DNA of 64,000 bases from Kalaharituber pfeilii (Eukaryota > Ascomycota > Pezizomycetes > Pezizales > Pezizaceae). Shown here in pieces: positions 1 through 11,177 of this stretch. Location of the stretch: positions 124,001 to 188,000 of the forward strand of contig WHUZ01000049.1 in NCBI GenBank assembly GCA_015179045.1, in the 5' to 3' direction. Within the stretch, counting starts at the first letter, position 1. The number at the start of each line of letters is the position of its first letter. The notes beneath the pieces are model-generated. The model was given only the letters and a program-made list of their open reading frames with translations, did no database searches and was not told the DNA's origin. Position numbers and translations under genes: made by a program.

Positions 1-828
1 GGGAATGGAGCTGGTGATGTGGAGGGGAATTGAAGAAGGTGAATGCGGACGGGAAGGGATGGATCGGGCCTGTATGCAGAGGCTATGCACAACATATCTC
101 ATCTGCATAGCTCAGCTACAGATATATCTAATCTAATCTAAGGGCATCAATCTATATCGGATGCTGTCTAATCAGATCATCCCATCTTATCTACCGTCAA
201 TGTGTCATCTTCCCTGAAACAGATGGGCGGCGCAATTTTAGCATCACCGAAGGCGCAGGCCAAGCAGCACCCCAGTGCAAAAGGCTGCTCCGATCGCCGT
301 CATTCATCCACGCATTTACCCAGAACACACACGCCCCACGCCCTACGCTGCCACTAAACTGCGTTTGGCCCGCAAGGAAACGTAAGAGGCCATCTTTACA
401 TTTCGTCTCTGTTGTAACTGGGTGTGTATACCTATATTAGCCCTCTCCCTCTCCCCCTCCCCCAGCATTTCTTTGACCCTCTGCGCTCTTCGCTGCAAAA
501 GGCCGCTTCCTCTGCTGCACAGGATTGTTACCGAGGTCGATTCAGCCGCACGTTGTTTGCTTGCTGCTGCTGCCGGCGCTGGCTGACATCTAGCTGATCC
601 ATTGGTGGCTTCTCTTCAGCTGCTCCCTAGCTCCAAAGGTTACAAGTCATTCGTTACACATCAAGAAGGCAAACAAAGGCACCGAGTTGCTACATTCTCT
701 CTAAGCTCCCCTTCATATCTCACCAACTTTGAAATTTTGTCTTTGCCCTATCCTCTTCTGTAACCCCATTACCGTGCTTGAATCACTTCAATAAAGCCAA
801 CTACGTGAACTACAGCTTCTAATCGGCG
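1..828. promoter_or_regulatory. Upstream region of the DNAJC3-like gene
   Basis: No credible ORF on either strand. The stretch from about 430 to 480 is pyrimidine-rich (repeated CCCTCTCCCTC-like runs), as is common upstream of fungal housekeeping genes. The 5' UTR and promoter of the following + strand gene presumably lie here. No specific factor site can be assigned with confidence. Confidence 0.5.
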
Positions 829-2621
829 ATGAAGCTTCCCCTCCGAAACTTTGCCTTCGCGGCAACCTCCCTCAGCTTCCTATATCCTTCTGTAGCCCTC
901 GCCGAATCGCCCACCAATGCCAATACCAACTCCCTCCCTGTCAAGCATCTTCTTGACTCCGCCAGCACCCTCCTCGCCCAAGGTGACATGTGGGGCGCCC
1001 TTGACAAGCTCGACGCAGCAATCAAAAGGAATCCCCAGGATTACCTCCCCTTCTACAAGCGTGGTGTTACATACCTTTCTCTCGGCAAGTACTCGCAGGC
1101 CAATGCGGACTTTGACACGGTATTGACTCTGCGCCCGGGATTCGACGCTGCGCTGCTGCAGAGGGCGAAGTTGAAGACGAACAGTGGAGACTGGGCCGCA
1201 GCGAGGAAGGATTACAAGGCAGTCGGGGGGAAGGATGAGGAATTGAAGGTGTTGGAAGCGGCAGAGGCTGCGGCGGAGGCAGCGCGGAAGGCGGAGAAGA
1301 AAAAAGATTGGGATACTTGTGTGGAGAAGGCGGGCAGTGCGATTACGGTGGCGCCGCATTATTCGGATATGAGGGGGCTGAGGGCAAAATGTAGATTGGC
1401 GAAGGGAGAGGTATTTGAGGGGTATGTACAATCTGTATTTTCCCTTTCAACCACAGTTACTAACACTACTTCTATAGGATTGGTGATCTACAACAATTGG
1501 CAGCTCTTCATCCGTCTCTTACAGAACCTCAAATTGAAATCGCCAGTCTCTACTTCTACTCCCTTGCCGAGCCCGACCGAGCCCGAGCACAGCTCAAGAC
1601 ATGTCTTACCTACGACCAGGACAATAAGGCCTGCAAGAAACATCTCCGAAGGATACGGACACTATCCAAGTCTCTTGACAAGGTGCGAGAGTTACGGGAA
1701 AAGCGACAATTCAATAGCGCTACCAAGAAGCTCGTTGGGACTGGTGACGAGTCTGGGTTGATAAACGATGTTAGGACGGACATGGAGGATCTAAAGAAGC
1801 ATGGTGTGCTAAATGATACCCAGCCACAGGGGCTATTGGTGTCGCTGTTAGAAATGACCTGCGATTCATTTGTCGAGGTACGTGATACTTGGCTTAATGT
1901 GTTTGACCCTAAGACTGTAGGCTGACATGTGTTACCAAAAATTCGAATAGATGAACAACCACCAGAAAGCAGCGCAATATTGCGATGACGTCCTGAAACA
2001 CAATCCTGAGTCATTGTCCGCGGTGCTCAACAAGGCGAAGCGGTTAATCGACAATGAGCTTTTCGACCAGGCCATTACGCTGTTGGGCAAAGCGCAAGAA
2101 ATACACCAGCACGAACAGCGCCTGATGGAGAAGATGCAGGAGGCGCAGATGCTATTGAGGAGATCGAAGCAGAAGGATTATTACAAGGTGTTGGGAGTGC
2201 CTAGGGACGCGACGATCCAGGATATCAAGAAGGCATATCGGAAGATGGCGAAGGAGTGGCATCCAGATAGATATAACGGGGAGTTGTCGGCGGATGAGGT
2301 GAACAAGAAGTATGCGGCGATAACGGAGGCATACGAGGTGTTGGGGAATGAGGAGTTGAGGGCGAGGTTTGATCGGTAAGATCCCCCTCACGTGATGCAC
2401 ATGCCTGAGAGGTCGTTGCAGTTCTGACTGACAAATATTGTAGTGGTGACGATCCAAATGACCAAACTCAGCAGCATCCATTCGCGCAAGGATTTCATAA
2501 CTTTGGGGGATTTCAGAACTTTGGCGGGTTCCAGCATGGGGGACGTAGGGGCGGTGGTGGACAGTTCTTCTATCCTGGAGGTGGAAACCCATTTGAGGGA
2601 GGGTTTAAGTTTAACTTTTAG
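829..2621 (+). CDS. DNAJC3/P58IPK-like ER co-chaperone (TPR repeats plus J domain)
   Basis: Four exons: 829-1421, 1478-1877, 1951-2375, 2444-2621, giving 531 aa with every junction in frame and branch sites such as CTAAC at 1459. Residues 1-25 form a signal peptide (basic start, hydrophobic core, ALA-E cleavage site). Residues about 35-395 are TPR-type helical repeats. The J domain spans about 404-475, opening KDYYKVLGV and carrying the HPD motif near residue 435 that stimulates Hsp70 ATPase. A Gly/Phe-rich tail ends in KFNF. This order (signal, TPR, J) is that of P58IPK/DNAJC3, a lumenal BiP co-chaperone of the unfolded protein response; the lumenal location is inferred. No HDEL/KDEL is seen, as in other members. 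The start is the first ATG that gives the signal peptide. Confidence 0.93.
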
Positions 2622-2924
2622 AGGAAGTAGGTGGTGGTGGTGTATGCTGGTAATTGTGGAAGACGTGGGGTGGGGCGCAGGATGGAAGGGGAGAAGGGGT
2701 GTCATGATACAAGTAGTTTTTTTCTTTTCTTTTCTCTTTTTTTTCCCCCTCCCTCTTCTGAACTTCATTCCTATTGTGCTCCGTGTTAATGGGGGGGTTT
2801 ACTACATTTATGGATTTGGGTTATTTGTTGCTTGTGGCTTAATTGCGGCTTGTGCGTATGCACATGGACGGGCAAGCAAAGGCAAAACAAGCAAGTAAAG
2901 CAATAATTGGCGTAGAGGGTTTGC

Positions 2925-2990
<66 letters not shown>

Positions 2991-3743
2991 CTTCTCTACT
3001 ATGTAAGATAAGCCTTGAGAAGTACAGGAGAGTTTGAATACTTATCGATGAAGCTACTCGCATTTGATTTTTTTTTTTTTTTTTTTTTTTACATGACCAC
3101 GATGAGCATATTGAGGTCGTGATTTTCTAATAACTGAATTTTTCTCTGGGTTCATAGTAGTCTTGGAACGAGCAAGTGTCCCTTCACTATGGACTGTCGT
3201 GCCCCCAGCAAACGCTCTGTACATGTAAAGTTAAGCACCTCCTCGCTACCCATCTAGGCAGCTAAGACCAGTCCATAACCCATACAATGTGGACTCCCCA
3301 ACATACATACAAGTCTCAAATGCACGCCCGCGCCTTCTCTCTCACTCTCTCAATCTCCGCTCTACACTCTCCGTCCCCTCCCTCCCCCCAACTCCCTCTC
3401 CCACCCCCACCCCATGCACTGCTACCTCAGTTGGAAACTTTTGCTAACAAGTGCAGGGAAGAGAGGAGGTTGCGATTTGGGCTCTGGAGCTACCCACCAA
3501 TGTAAAAAAGAGACAGGGGCTTGTCGACCGGGGGGAGGCCCTTGCAGGTAAGGTGAGGTAGGTGACCCTGGAAATCAAATCGATAGGGAGAACTTTTGGA
3601 AAATGAGATTTCCCTCGAAAAAACGTGAACTATTTGGTATAGCTAAACTGAAATCTTTTTTTTTTTTTTTTTTTTTTTTTCGATTACTTACTTTTAACTT
3701 CGTCTCCCCCGCCTCCCTCTCCGTGAGAGTTTAAAACACAATA
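2622..3743. other. Intergenic region with homopolymer tracts
   Basis: Non-coding between the DNAJC3-like gene and the Myb/SANT gene. It holds a T tract at 2928-2958 followed by a GT run, further T tracts at about 3068-3090 and 3657-3680, and a CT-rich stretch at 3330-3420. The open frame at 3287-3505 is low-complexity Pro/Ser and not convincing as a gene. Confidence 0.6.
2928..2987. repeat. Compound T(31)-(GT)14 microsatellite
   Basis: An uninterrupted T run of about 31 passes directly into about 14 GT dinucleotides. It lies downstream of the DNAJC3-like gene and probably in or past its 3' UTR. Open frames across it are low-complexity artefacts. Confidence 0.95.
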
Positions 3744-4652
3744 ATGGCACCCTTATACGCGGATGATCTTGAGCACTCCCAGCGGCAGCAGCAGTCATCC
3801 GCGAACCCTCAACAGGATTTGGAGGCCTCTGGACACGAGTTTCAAGATCAACAAAGTGAAGATCCCGGCTCGCAAACAACTACTACACAAAGGTTCGCAA
3901 GTGCCGGTGCTTCAAGGGAATTTGATAATTATTCAGATGACGATCAGCAATCAGTGAGTGGTAGGGGAATAAGTCGACGAGGGCCGGAATGGAAGCCTTG
4001 GGAGGACCGAGCTCTAGTTAAAGAAATTATGGCATGCGAGGTACTCCTGTGTGCCAAAGGTCGGACTGTAGAAAAGTGGGAGGAGGTTTCGGCGGGAATG
4101 ATGCAAAATTCAGGATCTACACGTAGTGGACGTTCCTGCAAGTCTCGTTTCCAGAAACTGTTGACAGAACTCAGGGTATGCTCGTTCTTTCTATATACTT
4201 CGAAAGATTTCTATATATACTAAACTTGGAGAGATTAGGCTCAGAACCTCCGCTCGCTCCAGAAGAAAGCTACAAATGAAGAGATTTCGAGCTTCCTTGA
4301 CGATATGGAAAAGTTGAATAGACTTGCAGAGCTTCAGTCTAGAGATCCGCAAATACGCATGCAAGCTCGAGAAAGGCAACGAAAACTGGACGAGCAAGAA
4401 AGGCTGACTCGAAAGCATGCAATGGAGGAAGAAATGGAAACCGAGGGACCAGCTAAAAAACGAAGGAAAAAGCTAGATGAATCGATTAGCGATATTGAGA
4501 AGGGAATACGCGAATTTAGTCAGAGGATTGAGATAATAGAAAAAAACGAAGCTACTCGTCATGAACAACTATTGACAGAAGTTCGAAATATCTCAAGGGG
4601 AGTGCAGGATCTTTGTCAACTTATGCGTGTATTTATAGAGAAGCGGTATTAG
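3744..4652 (+). CDS. Myb/SANT-like domain protein with basic coiled-coil tail
   Basis: Two exons, 3744-4175 and 4239-4652, with a 63-nt intron (donor GTATGC, branch TACTAAAC), encode 281 aa. Residues 1-80 are acidic and Gln-rich. Residues about 83-143 resemble a Myb/SANT-like or trihelix DNA-binding fold: aromatic anchors in WKPWEDRALV, a second helix with VEKWEEV, and a basic third helix SCKSRFQKLL. Exon 2 is highly charged helix, likely coiled coil, with a nuclear-localisation-like cluster KKRRKK near residue 216. Fungal proteins of this layout are usually uncharacterised nuclear factors, and some Myb/SANT-like proteins accompany Harbinger-type transposons; no transposase is adjacent here. 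Function is unknown. DNA binding is inferred from the fold only. Confidence 0.75.
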
Positions 4653-5094
4653 TCATAGAAATACTTCGATATTCACCGCAATCAGCCGCCCGTCGGGTAA
4701 CTTCCAGAGGGTGAACCGAGACTGAACCCTCGCACTAGATTAGGATTAGTTAGGGGATATCATGAGTGAATGTGGGGAGATAAAGTGCTCATGGTTCCAT
4801 TAACCTGTCCCAAAGCTGCGTCAGGTCCGGTGCCGGTGCACCTCGGTGCGCCAAATTCGTGCAGTGTATGCTAGATTTCCACGGCGTTGTAGTTTTGAAC
4901 CAGCTCGTTAGGTATCAGAGAATCTCTGGCGACTTCCTCCCCGTGCCAGAAGATCCATTAAAGCATTAAAGCCTAGTTAGTAGTGAGAGGACTTGGGTAG
5001 CACATTTTCCAACGTGGGTGAAACATTTGTATCTTCTCCGGTGCTTCCACAAGTTCCCCATCTATATTTTGAAAACTTTTGGGATATGTGAGGA

Positions 5095-5550
5095 CTATGA
5101 AGGCAAGGGCTGCGTCTGACATTGTTTGGCAATAAGCTGTAGCAGTAAAACTTTTGATTGCGTCGAGAAAATCAAATTAATGGAAATAAATTCAAAATCA
5201 CTTCTTTTTCCAAAACCATTCCACCACAATGCATACATTTTGTTATCAAGCTCATCTAATTCAGTTTTTTTTTCCCCGATGGAACGTCTTCTCTTTCTCC
5301 CACTTTGGGTTCCGTAAATTGGTATAGCATCTGTACTTTTCACAGGCTTTAGCATCAGCATATGTCGGATCAAACTGGACGCATTATTGAGGATTTCAAG
5401 AGCGCGTTGCACTATCATCGTGTGATAGTATGATTGCTTTATTGATATCTCGAGAGATTTTCTTTCACCGTATGCCTCACACTGCTGGAAAAGCTCCCTG
5501 TTTACCTCCTGCTTCATTTCGCAATTCTCTTTTGCTCGTATTAGAGGCAC
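5095..5550 (-). CDS. Hypothetical protein, 151 aa
   Basis: A single uninterrupted frame, convergent with the Myb/SANT gene. It is rich in charged residues (Lys, Glu) with a basic patch SGRKRRRSIGEKK near residue 85 and predicted helix through the first 60 residues. I recognise no family. It sits 440 bp from the next gene in a stretch that also holds decayed ORFs, so it may be a relic rather than an expressed gene. Composition is more protein-like than neighbouring shadow frames, which is the only reason it is listed. Confidence 0.3.
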   Translation of the reverse strand: MPLIRAKENCEMKQEVNRELFQQCEAYGERKSLEISIKQSYYHTMIVQRALEILNNASSLIRHMLMLKPVKSTDAIPIYGTQSGRKRRRSIGEKKTELDELDNKMYALWWNGFGKRSDFEFISINLIFSTQSKVLLLQLIAKQCQTQPLPS

Positions 5551-5736
5551 TTTAGCTACATAAATAAAGTGGTATTATAAATGAAGAATAAGAGAGAGAT
5601 TCCGAACCTTTCGAATGGCCTTCTAGAGCCAAATCCCAGCCTGAGAAATCTTCATTCGAGAGTGGGGCATAGAATTAGGTACAGGGTACAGGACATCACT
5701 CCTCCTTATCCTTCATTCTTCTCGTCCCCTCTCCAA

Positions 5737-6383
5737 TTACTCATTCCAGTAGTCCCACCTTCCCTCTGCCTCTTCCAGCAGTCGCTTCACAGCTTCCTCC
5801 CCCAATTCTAATAGCTTTTCAGGGAGGAAGAATGACCCACAAATTCCAGGGATGCCCAACTTCAAGAATTCTTGGACGTAGTCAGAGTTTGAAGTGCCTT
5901 ATGAACTAGATGAGACTTCTGGAAAATTCCCTGCCCGATGATACTTGCCCCAATTTAGCTCAATTGCTTTTCCTGATGGTCCATCTCCCGATTGCTTCGG
6001 GATGGCCAGGTGTATGGAGTGGTTGGATGGTTGAACGAGAGTTGTAGTGTTGTAATTTCTTCAAAGTTGAGATTATGATGGTACGTCATTTTTAGTGGCT
6101 GTTCGGAGAAAGAAAGAACATGCAAATATCTTATTAGAAACCCTTCAAGTTCAAATTCATAATCATACCCAGTTTCAATATCACAAGACTCTACAATATT
6201 GCCAATCTTCGTGGGGTTAGCATTATGAATCATACGATAGGGGGTTCGACATGTTGAAGGGCTCAGTCTTACCTGTCTTGACCCCTCCTCGTTGTGGTGA
6301 TTATTTTGAGAACGAATGCTGCTACAGTTGTAAGAGAAGTGGCAACAGTTCGACAGAGACAAACAAACAGTCATTGAATTCAT
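5737..6383 (-). pseudogene. Decayed or mis-framed unknown gene
   Basis: Reading the minus strand from 6383, protein-like sequence runs through a likely intron (donor GTAAGA near 6270, branch TGCTAAC near 6218) into a segment containing IGNIVESCDIETGYDYEFE. It then continues in another frame as IHLAIPKQSGDGPSGKAIEL and, after an in-frame TAA at 5901-5899, as DYVQEFLKLGIPGICGSFFL to a stop at 5739-5737. The last two pieces share one frame and are interrupted only by the TAA. The pattern suggests one gene broken by a frame change near 6050 and a nonsense codon, unless unseen splicing explains both. The family is not recognised. Confidence 0.4.
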
Positions 6384-6792
6384 TCACTATCAAAGTCCAG
6401 AAGAAACAACCCTTTACCAACCTTCCATCACTATCCTTTATTCCTGCAACCAGAACCTCTTCTAAGTAACCTTAGGGACCCCATCTTTCTAGAGAATCTT
6501 GAAAGCCCCATAAGATTTCTTAGACCACAGTAACTGCTGAAGAAGAATAACTTGGGGGAGGAGACAGAGTAACCATAAGAACATTAACAACCTCCTCCTT
6601 CCTTTCCCAGGAATAGGAACAAAGGGACCAGCAAGCAACAAGAAAGTAAGGGAAAAAGAACAAACTAAGAAGACTAAACAAAACAGTAGTGGTCAACAGT
6701 TGTATTTCTATCTTCCCCCCGCCCCGGAGGCTTTATACTCTCGAGGCTCGGCCGAAGCCCTAGGAGGGAAGTATGTCTAAACTACACGAGTA

Positions 6793-7264
6793 TTACAGGT
6801 GCCCCAAAGGGAAATAGCCTTCCTGAGAACAGCCAGCTAGGCACCCTGCCTTACAGTTTTGTTCCAGGTCCCAGAACAAAGCATCGAGAATCGCGAGACT
6901 AAGCACTTTTGTGATATGAGTATACTCCGGCAGAGCCCTCGGCAAAGCCCACCCATGAGGTGCTTGTTGTATGGGGAGGCCTACTTTCCAATCAGTAACT
7001 CCAGTATAATTTGGCCCTTGCCATTGATTTGACGTTTGAGTAGAGCTTTTTGTGTATCCACTTGGGTATCGGCATTTGAACCTTGAACTCTCCGTGATAA
7101 GTTGCTGAGACGGTGTTTCATTGCTCACAGCGGTGTTTTCACAGGAAGCACCAGCACCCTTGGGGTAGACTTGCGGCTTTTTTTGCTTACGGGGACCGAT
7201 AACCAGTACAGTGGTCTGGGACTATAGGTTCCACTGTTTTGGTAGCCTTTCCCTGAGGTGCCAT
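6793..7264 (-). CDS. Hypothetical small two-exon gene
   Basis: A short open frame begins ATG at 7264 (MAPQGKATKTVEP) and meets GTAAGC just before its stop near 7185. A 67-nt intron ending near 7123 would join it in frame to the 6793-7128 frame, giving about 135 aa. The acceptor would be GAG, which is unusual, so the join is uncertain. The protein is polar and then Leu/Cys-rich near its end (KAGCLAGCSQEGYFPLG). There is no recognisable domain. It could equally be a transposon relic. Confidence 0.2.
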
Positions 7265-7908
7265 GTTGCTGAAACTGTAACTAGATGGCGTATACTGTGT
7301 TCTCCACAATCGTAGAATGTAGACTACGACCGACTAAAAGTAGAAAGCTATAGCTGTAGGTATATATCGAAATAGGCATCTTGCTGCTTCTTCAATTCAC
7401 CTATCCAGGCTTCTGGGCTTTGTTGCGAGGTTCTGAGCGTTCAACATAGTGGGGGTCTGCAAACTATGGGGAAAAGCCGTACGAGTCCAGGAAAGGTGAG
7501 AGGTTCAATCACGACGACTGATTCTCTTACGCAACTCACTTCTGGCCTGTTTAGCTAACTTCCCGATTGAGCATCTCTTCTTCCCCTTTCCCTTTCGGGA
7601 TTAGGCACATATGTAAGCCTGTTGTTAAGCTTTCTTGGGGAGATTCTTGCTGGGACGAGGATAGGCCTCTTGAGCCCCAAAAACAAATTAATGTTAACCT
7701 CCCAAGGTTTCAACGTTCTATCGACAGCCAAACCAACTCGCCCGTTATACATATATATAGCGGTGCGCCCCATATACCATATACATACGGAGCCTCGGCT
7801 TCTGAATTATCAATTGGCGACTTTGGGGCCCGCGACCATAGGCCTCATGACACACCTGGCGGCCTCGGCCCACAGCTGAGTCTGACTCTCTAATCTTCAA
7901 GCTCCACG
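7265..7908. other. Intergenic region upstream of rpc17
   Basis: Overlapping open frames on both strands (7555-7893) are short and mutually exclusive, and none resembles a known family. An AT-rich patch with repeated ATATAT/CATAC steps lies at 7745-7790. The last 100 bases presumably hold the rpc17 promoter and 5' UTR. Confidence 0.4.
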
Positions 7909-8672
7909 ATGAAGGTATGCTCCCCACTACTGCCCCCTCACCACCCTTCCTCCGCCCTCACCAACTAACCCTCCAAATCTATTCACTAGATCCTCCAACC
8001 CCGCTCTGCCCACCTCACCAACCACGAAGTCCTCGCGCACATCCACTCCCTGCGCGCGCGGTACTCTGTCCCCATCTACACTGCCACCACCTCTTCCACT
8101 ACCAGCAACCCTCCCCCCACCTACTCCCCCGCCTCCTTAAATCCGGCAACCTCGAGACCGTCCTCCGCGAGGTCCAAGACTACCTCGAGTCCCTACCTCC
8201 CCACTTCCCCAATGCCCTGCCCCCACTACCTACCCTTCCACCCGACGTCCCAGACGACCTACCAAATCTCGCCAACCCATGCATCAGCCCCAGTGCCCCC
8301 ATGGCCACCACCAATTCCTCGTCGTCATCGTTCTACGTCAATCCAACAGACCCCCACCTCGCCCACCGCATCCACGGCTTTACGAGTACGCTCATGAACC
8401 ACCCGTCCGCGGCCATCAGAGGAATCGAAAAGTCAGAGATGCTCATGCTGATCAATTGCCGCCCCGAGAGCCAGGCGGAACTGTACCTTGTCATTGAAGA
8501 CGTCGAGACGCGGCTGAGCGAGGAGGAGATGGGGATCGTACTCGGGGTGGTGAAAGAATGGTGGGGGGGAAGTGGGGGAGGACGAAGAAAGGGAGGGGGA
8601 CGAGGAGGAGGAGAAGGGGCGGAGGCGGCAGAGGATGGGTATGAAGAGGCGGTGGGGGATGGAGAAGAGTGA
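7909..8672 (+). CDS. rpc17: RNA polymerase III subunit Rpc17 (CGRP-RCP/Rpb4-like), frame disrupted
   Basis: The gene begins ATG AAG at 7909 and splices 7915-7989 (GTATGC, branch ACTAAC, acceptor CTAG) into ILQPRSAHLTNHEVLAHIHS. This matches the Rpc17 N-terminal start (MK-hydrophobic-L, then TNxEVL). After about 8060 the reading must change frame: the rest of the protein is in another frame, from SGNLETVLREVQDYLESLP (about 8140) to KSEMLMLINCRPESQAELYL (about 8430) and a Gly-rich acidic end. That part matches the HRDC-like helical domain of Rpc17, which pairs with Rpc25 in the Pol III stalk needed for initiation. No normal intron corrects the frame (a 38-nt one, 8068-8105, would). Either a tiny intron, a sequencing indel in the C-rich stretch, or a real mutation is present. 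Confidence 0.75.
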
Positions 8673-8925
8673 TGGATTAGTTTGGTTGCTTGGTTATTTT
8701 GTTTTTTATTCACGTGATGATATCATGGCATGCGCTTGCATTTTGTACTTTACTAGATATCTCTCCATAGCGATATCATAATTACTGGAATCATCATCTT
8801 TTTTTCGTAACATTTTTACTTCTCATCTTACATCATTATCTTAACTATCAACCAATCTCCATCCCCATCGTCTCCCCAACATTCATGCAAAAAAAAGCCA
8901 GTTCTGTATCCTGTAGAGGAATGAC

Positions 8926-9017
8926 CTAGATACTATATAAAAATGAAGAGGAAATAGAGAAGACAAAAACCGAACAAGCCCAATAATTGTCATAAGACAC
9001 ACACAGAGAGAGGGAAG

Positions 9018-9085
<68 letters not shown>

Positions 9086-9140
9086 AGAAAACGAGATAAA
9101 ATAATAGAATAATAAAAACTGAAGCCCGTTTGCAAAAAAA

Positions 9141-9172
<32 letters not shown>

Positions 9173-11145
9173 AAAAAAAGAAAAGAAAATCGCGCCATTG
9201 AGAAACCCCCCTCCATCCCCCTGCCACCTTCTTCCGCACCCAAGGAATTTCCCTCACTAGTCCCCCCCCTCAGCCCCGTCTGATTCAGCGCCTTCCCAGC
9301 GGCCAACGCATTCATCTTCTGCATGTACCCCTGAGCTGGTACAAACTTTCTCACCGTTCTAATCTCGTCTGCCGCGTACCCGGGCACCCTAATATTCCAG
9401 TTACGTTCCAGCACAACTTGCATATCCTTGATATCAAGTGTATCCGACCCTCTCAGTTTGGCCATCTTGCAAGCATATGTAACGACAGTGTCGATGAATT
9501 CGTCAACAAGTTCCAGCACGGACTAGAAGAAACATCAGATCAAATGTATGTGGGGATGAAGGGAGGGGAATGGGGAGAAGACTGTTTCTTGGGCCGTAAA
9601 CTCACCTCTTCCACCTCTGGATCTAACTTTTCATCCGGATCAATCTGCTTCACCAACTCCTCCAGCTTCCGTTTCGACAGTAACCCAATCTCCCCTTCAT
9701 CAAACTTGAAGGATGGATTTTTCACTATCGCGGGGGTTCCCATCACGTGGCTGCCCGCGGTATTAGCGCCTCCAGAGAGCGTAGGCCGAGTTTGGATGGC
9801 GACAGGCTGCTGGGCCGGGATGTTGAGAGTCTTTGGAATTGGCATACGGTTGATTGCAGTGCGGTCGGCGATTTGCGCGACGGGTTGCTGGGTGGAAGTT
9901 GGGTGGGGGGAGGGGATTGTGCGGTGGGGCACCAGTGCGTTGCGGTTGACCGGGTTGGCCAGTTTGGGGTTGAGGTTGGCCGGGTTGTGCGGGAGCTTGG
10001 GGTTGCTGTTGTGGAGATTGTTGTGGGGGAGGGCGCCGGGTTGGCCTTGTGGCACGGAGGCGCCAGGTTGGGTGGAACCAGGTCGAGGAGGGACCGAGGC
10101 GTCCCGACTTTGTTGCTGGATGGGGGTGGCAGGCGTACCTGGGGCAGGTGATTGTCGGATAGTTTGAGCACCACCGGGCATCTGCTGTACTGGAGTAGGC
10201 GCCTGTCGCGGGACCTGTTGCGGCGCCTGCTGCGGCTGGCCAGGCTGTTGTGCTTGCGGCTGTCCCTGCTGTTGCAGCGGCACCGGCTGCGAAGGCATAG
10301 GCGGAGACTGCTGCATCTGCTGTGCCATTGGCGCCTGCGTCGTTGGGGACATCGGCTCCCGGACCTGCGTCGGCTGCGGTCGGTTTGCTGAGGCGGCTGC
10401 ATTAGAAAGCTGGCCAATCGGTACCTGTGCCTGGTTAGCATGCTGCTGAAGTGCTGGTTGACGTATTTGGGCTTGTGGATGTGGATGGGTATGCTGCATT
10501 CCGGGCTGCACCTGCTGCGGTACTAGGGGCATCTGCTGGCCTTGCTGCTGCTGCGGCTGCGGCTGCGGCTGCGGCTGAGGCATTTGTTGCAGTGGGGCCA
10601 TCTGTAGTCGCACTCAAGCAATTAATGAGCGCCTTTGCAAGCTCTTGCGATGCAGATACTTGTGCACTGCAACAGGAGCGAGGGAGCAGAGAAGGGAGAG
10701 AGATGGGCTGAGAGGCGGTCATTGGTAATTCGAGGTGGGGAGGGTTGGAGGGCGCGGGGAGGGGAGGCTGCTGCCAGAAGAAGCTTTGCACGCGTTTGAG
10801 TGCCCAGACGGGTGCACACCCCACTGCCCCTTCCAGAACATGCATGGCACGTGACATGCGGCAGCGGAAGGGCGGGCCCACAACTCTAACATGAAACACG
10901 GTGCCGACGATGATGCGTGCGCTGCCCGATAAGGGACAGGTATAGGGCGGATCACGCACGTCGGCGCCCAATGAATGTAAAATCAAAAGCATAAAAAGGA
11001 AAAATAAAATGAAAGGAAATAAATAAAATCAAAGAAAGGAAAAAGGGCAAGAAACGGAAACAAAGCGAGTCGGGGTCTCCCTACCTGTCCAGGTTGGCCT
11101 TGTGGCTGCTGCTGCTGCTGTTGTTGTTGCTGCTGTTGCTGCTGT

Positions 11146-11177
<32 letters not shown>

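Noticed and set aside
2839..3063. ORFs over the T/GT microsatellite
   Set aside because: Translate to poly-Phe/Val-Cys or poly-Lys; pure low complexity.
8883..9257. Minus-strand ORF with long poly-Phe
   Set aside because: Out-of-phase reading of the taf12 3' end through poly-A.
10435..10992. Minus-strand ORF in the first taf12 intron
   Set aside because: The in-phase taf12 exon 2 explains the conserved coding; this frame is Ala-rich and overlaps it.
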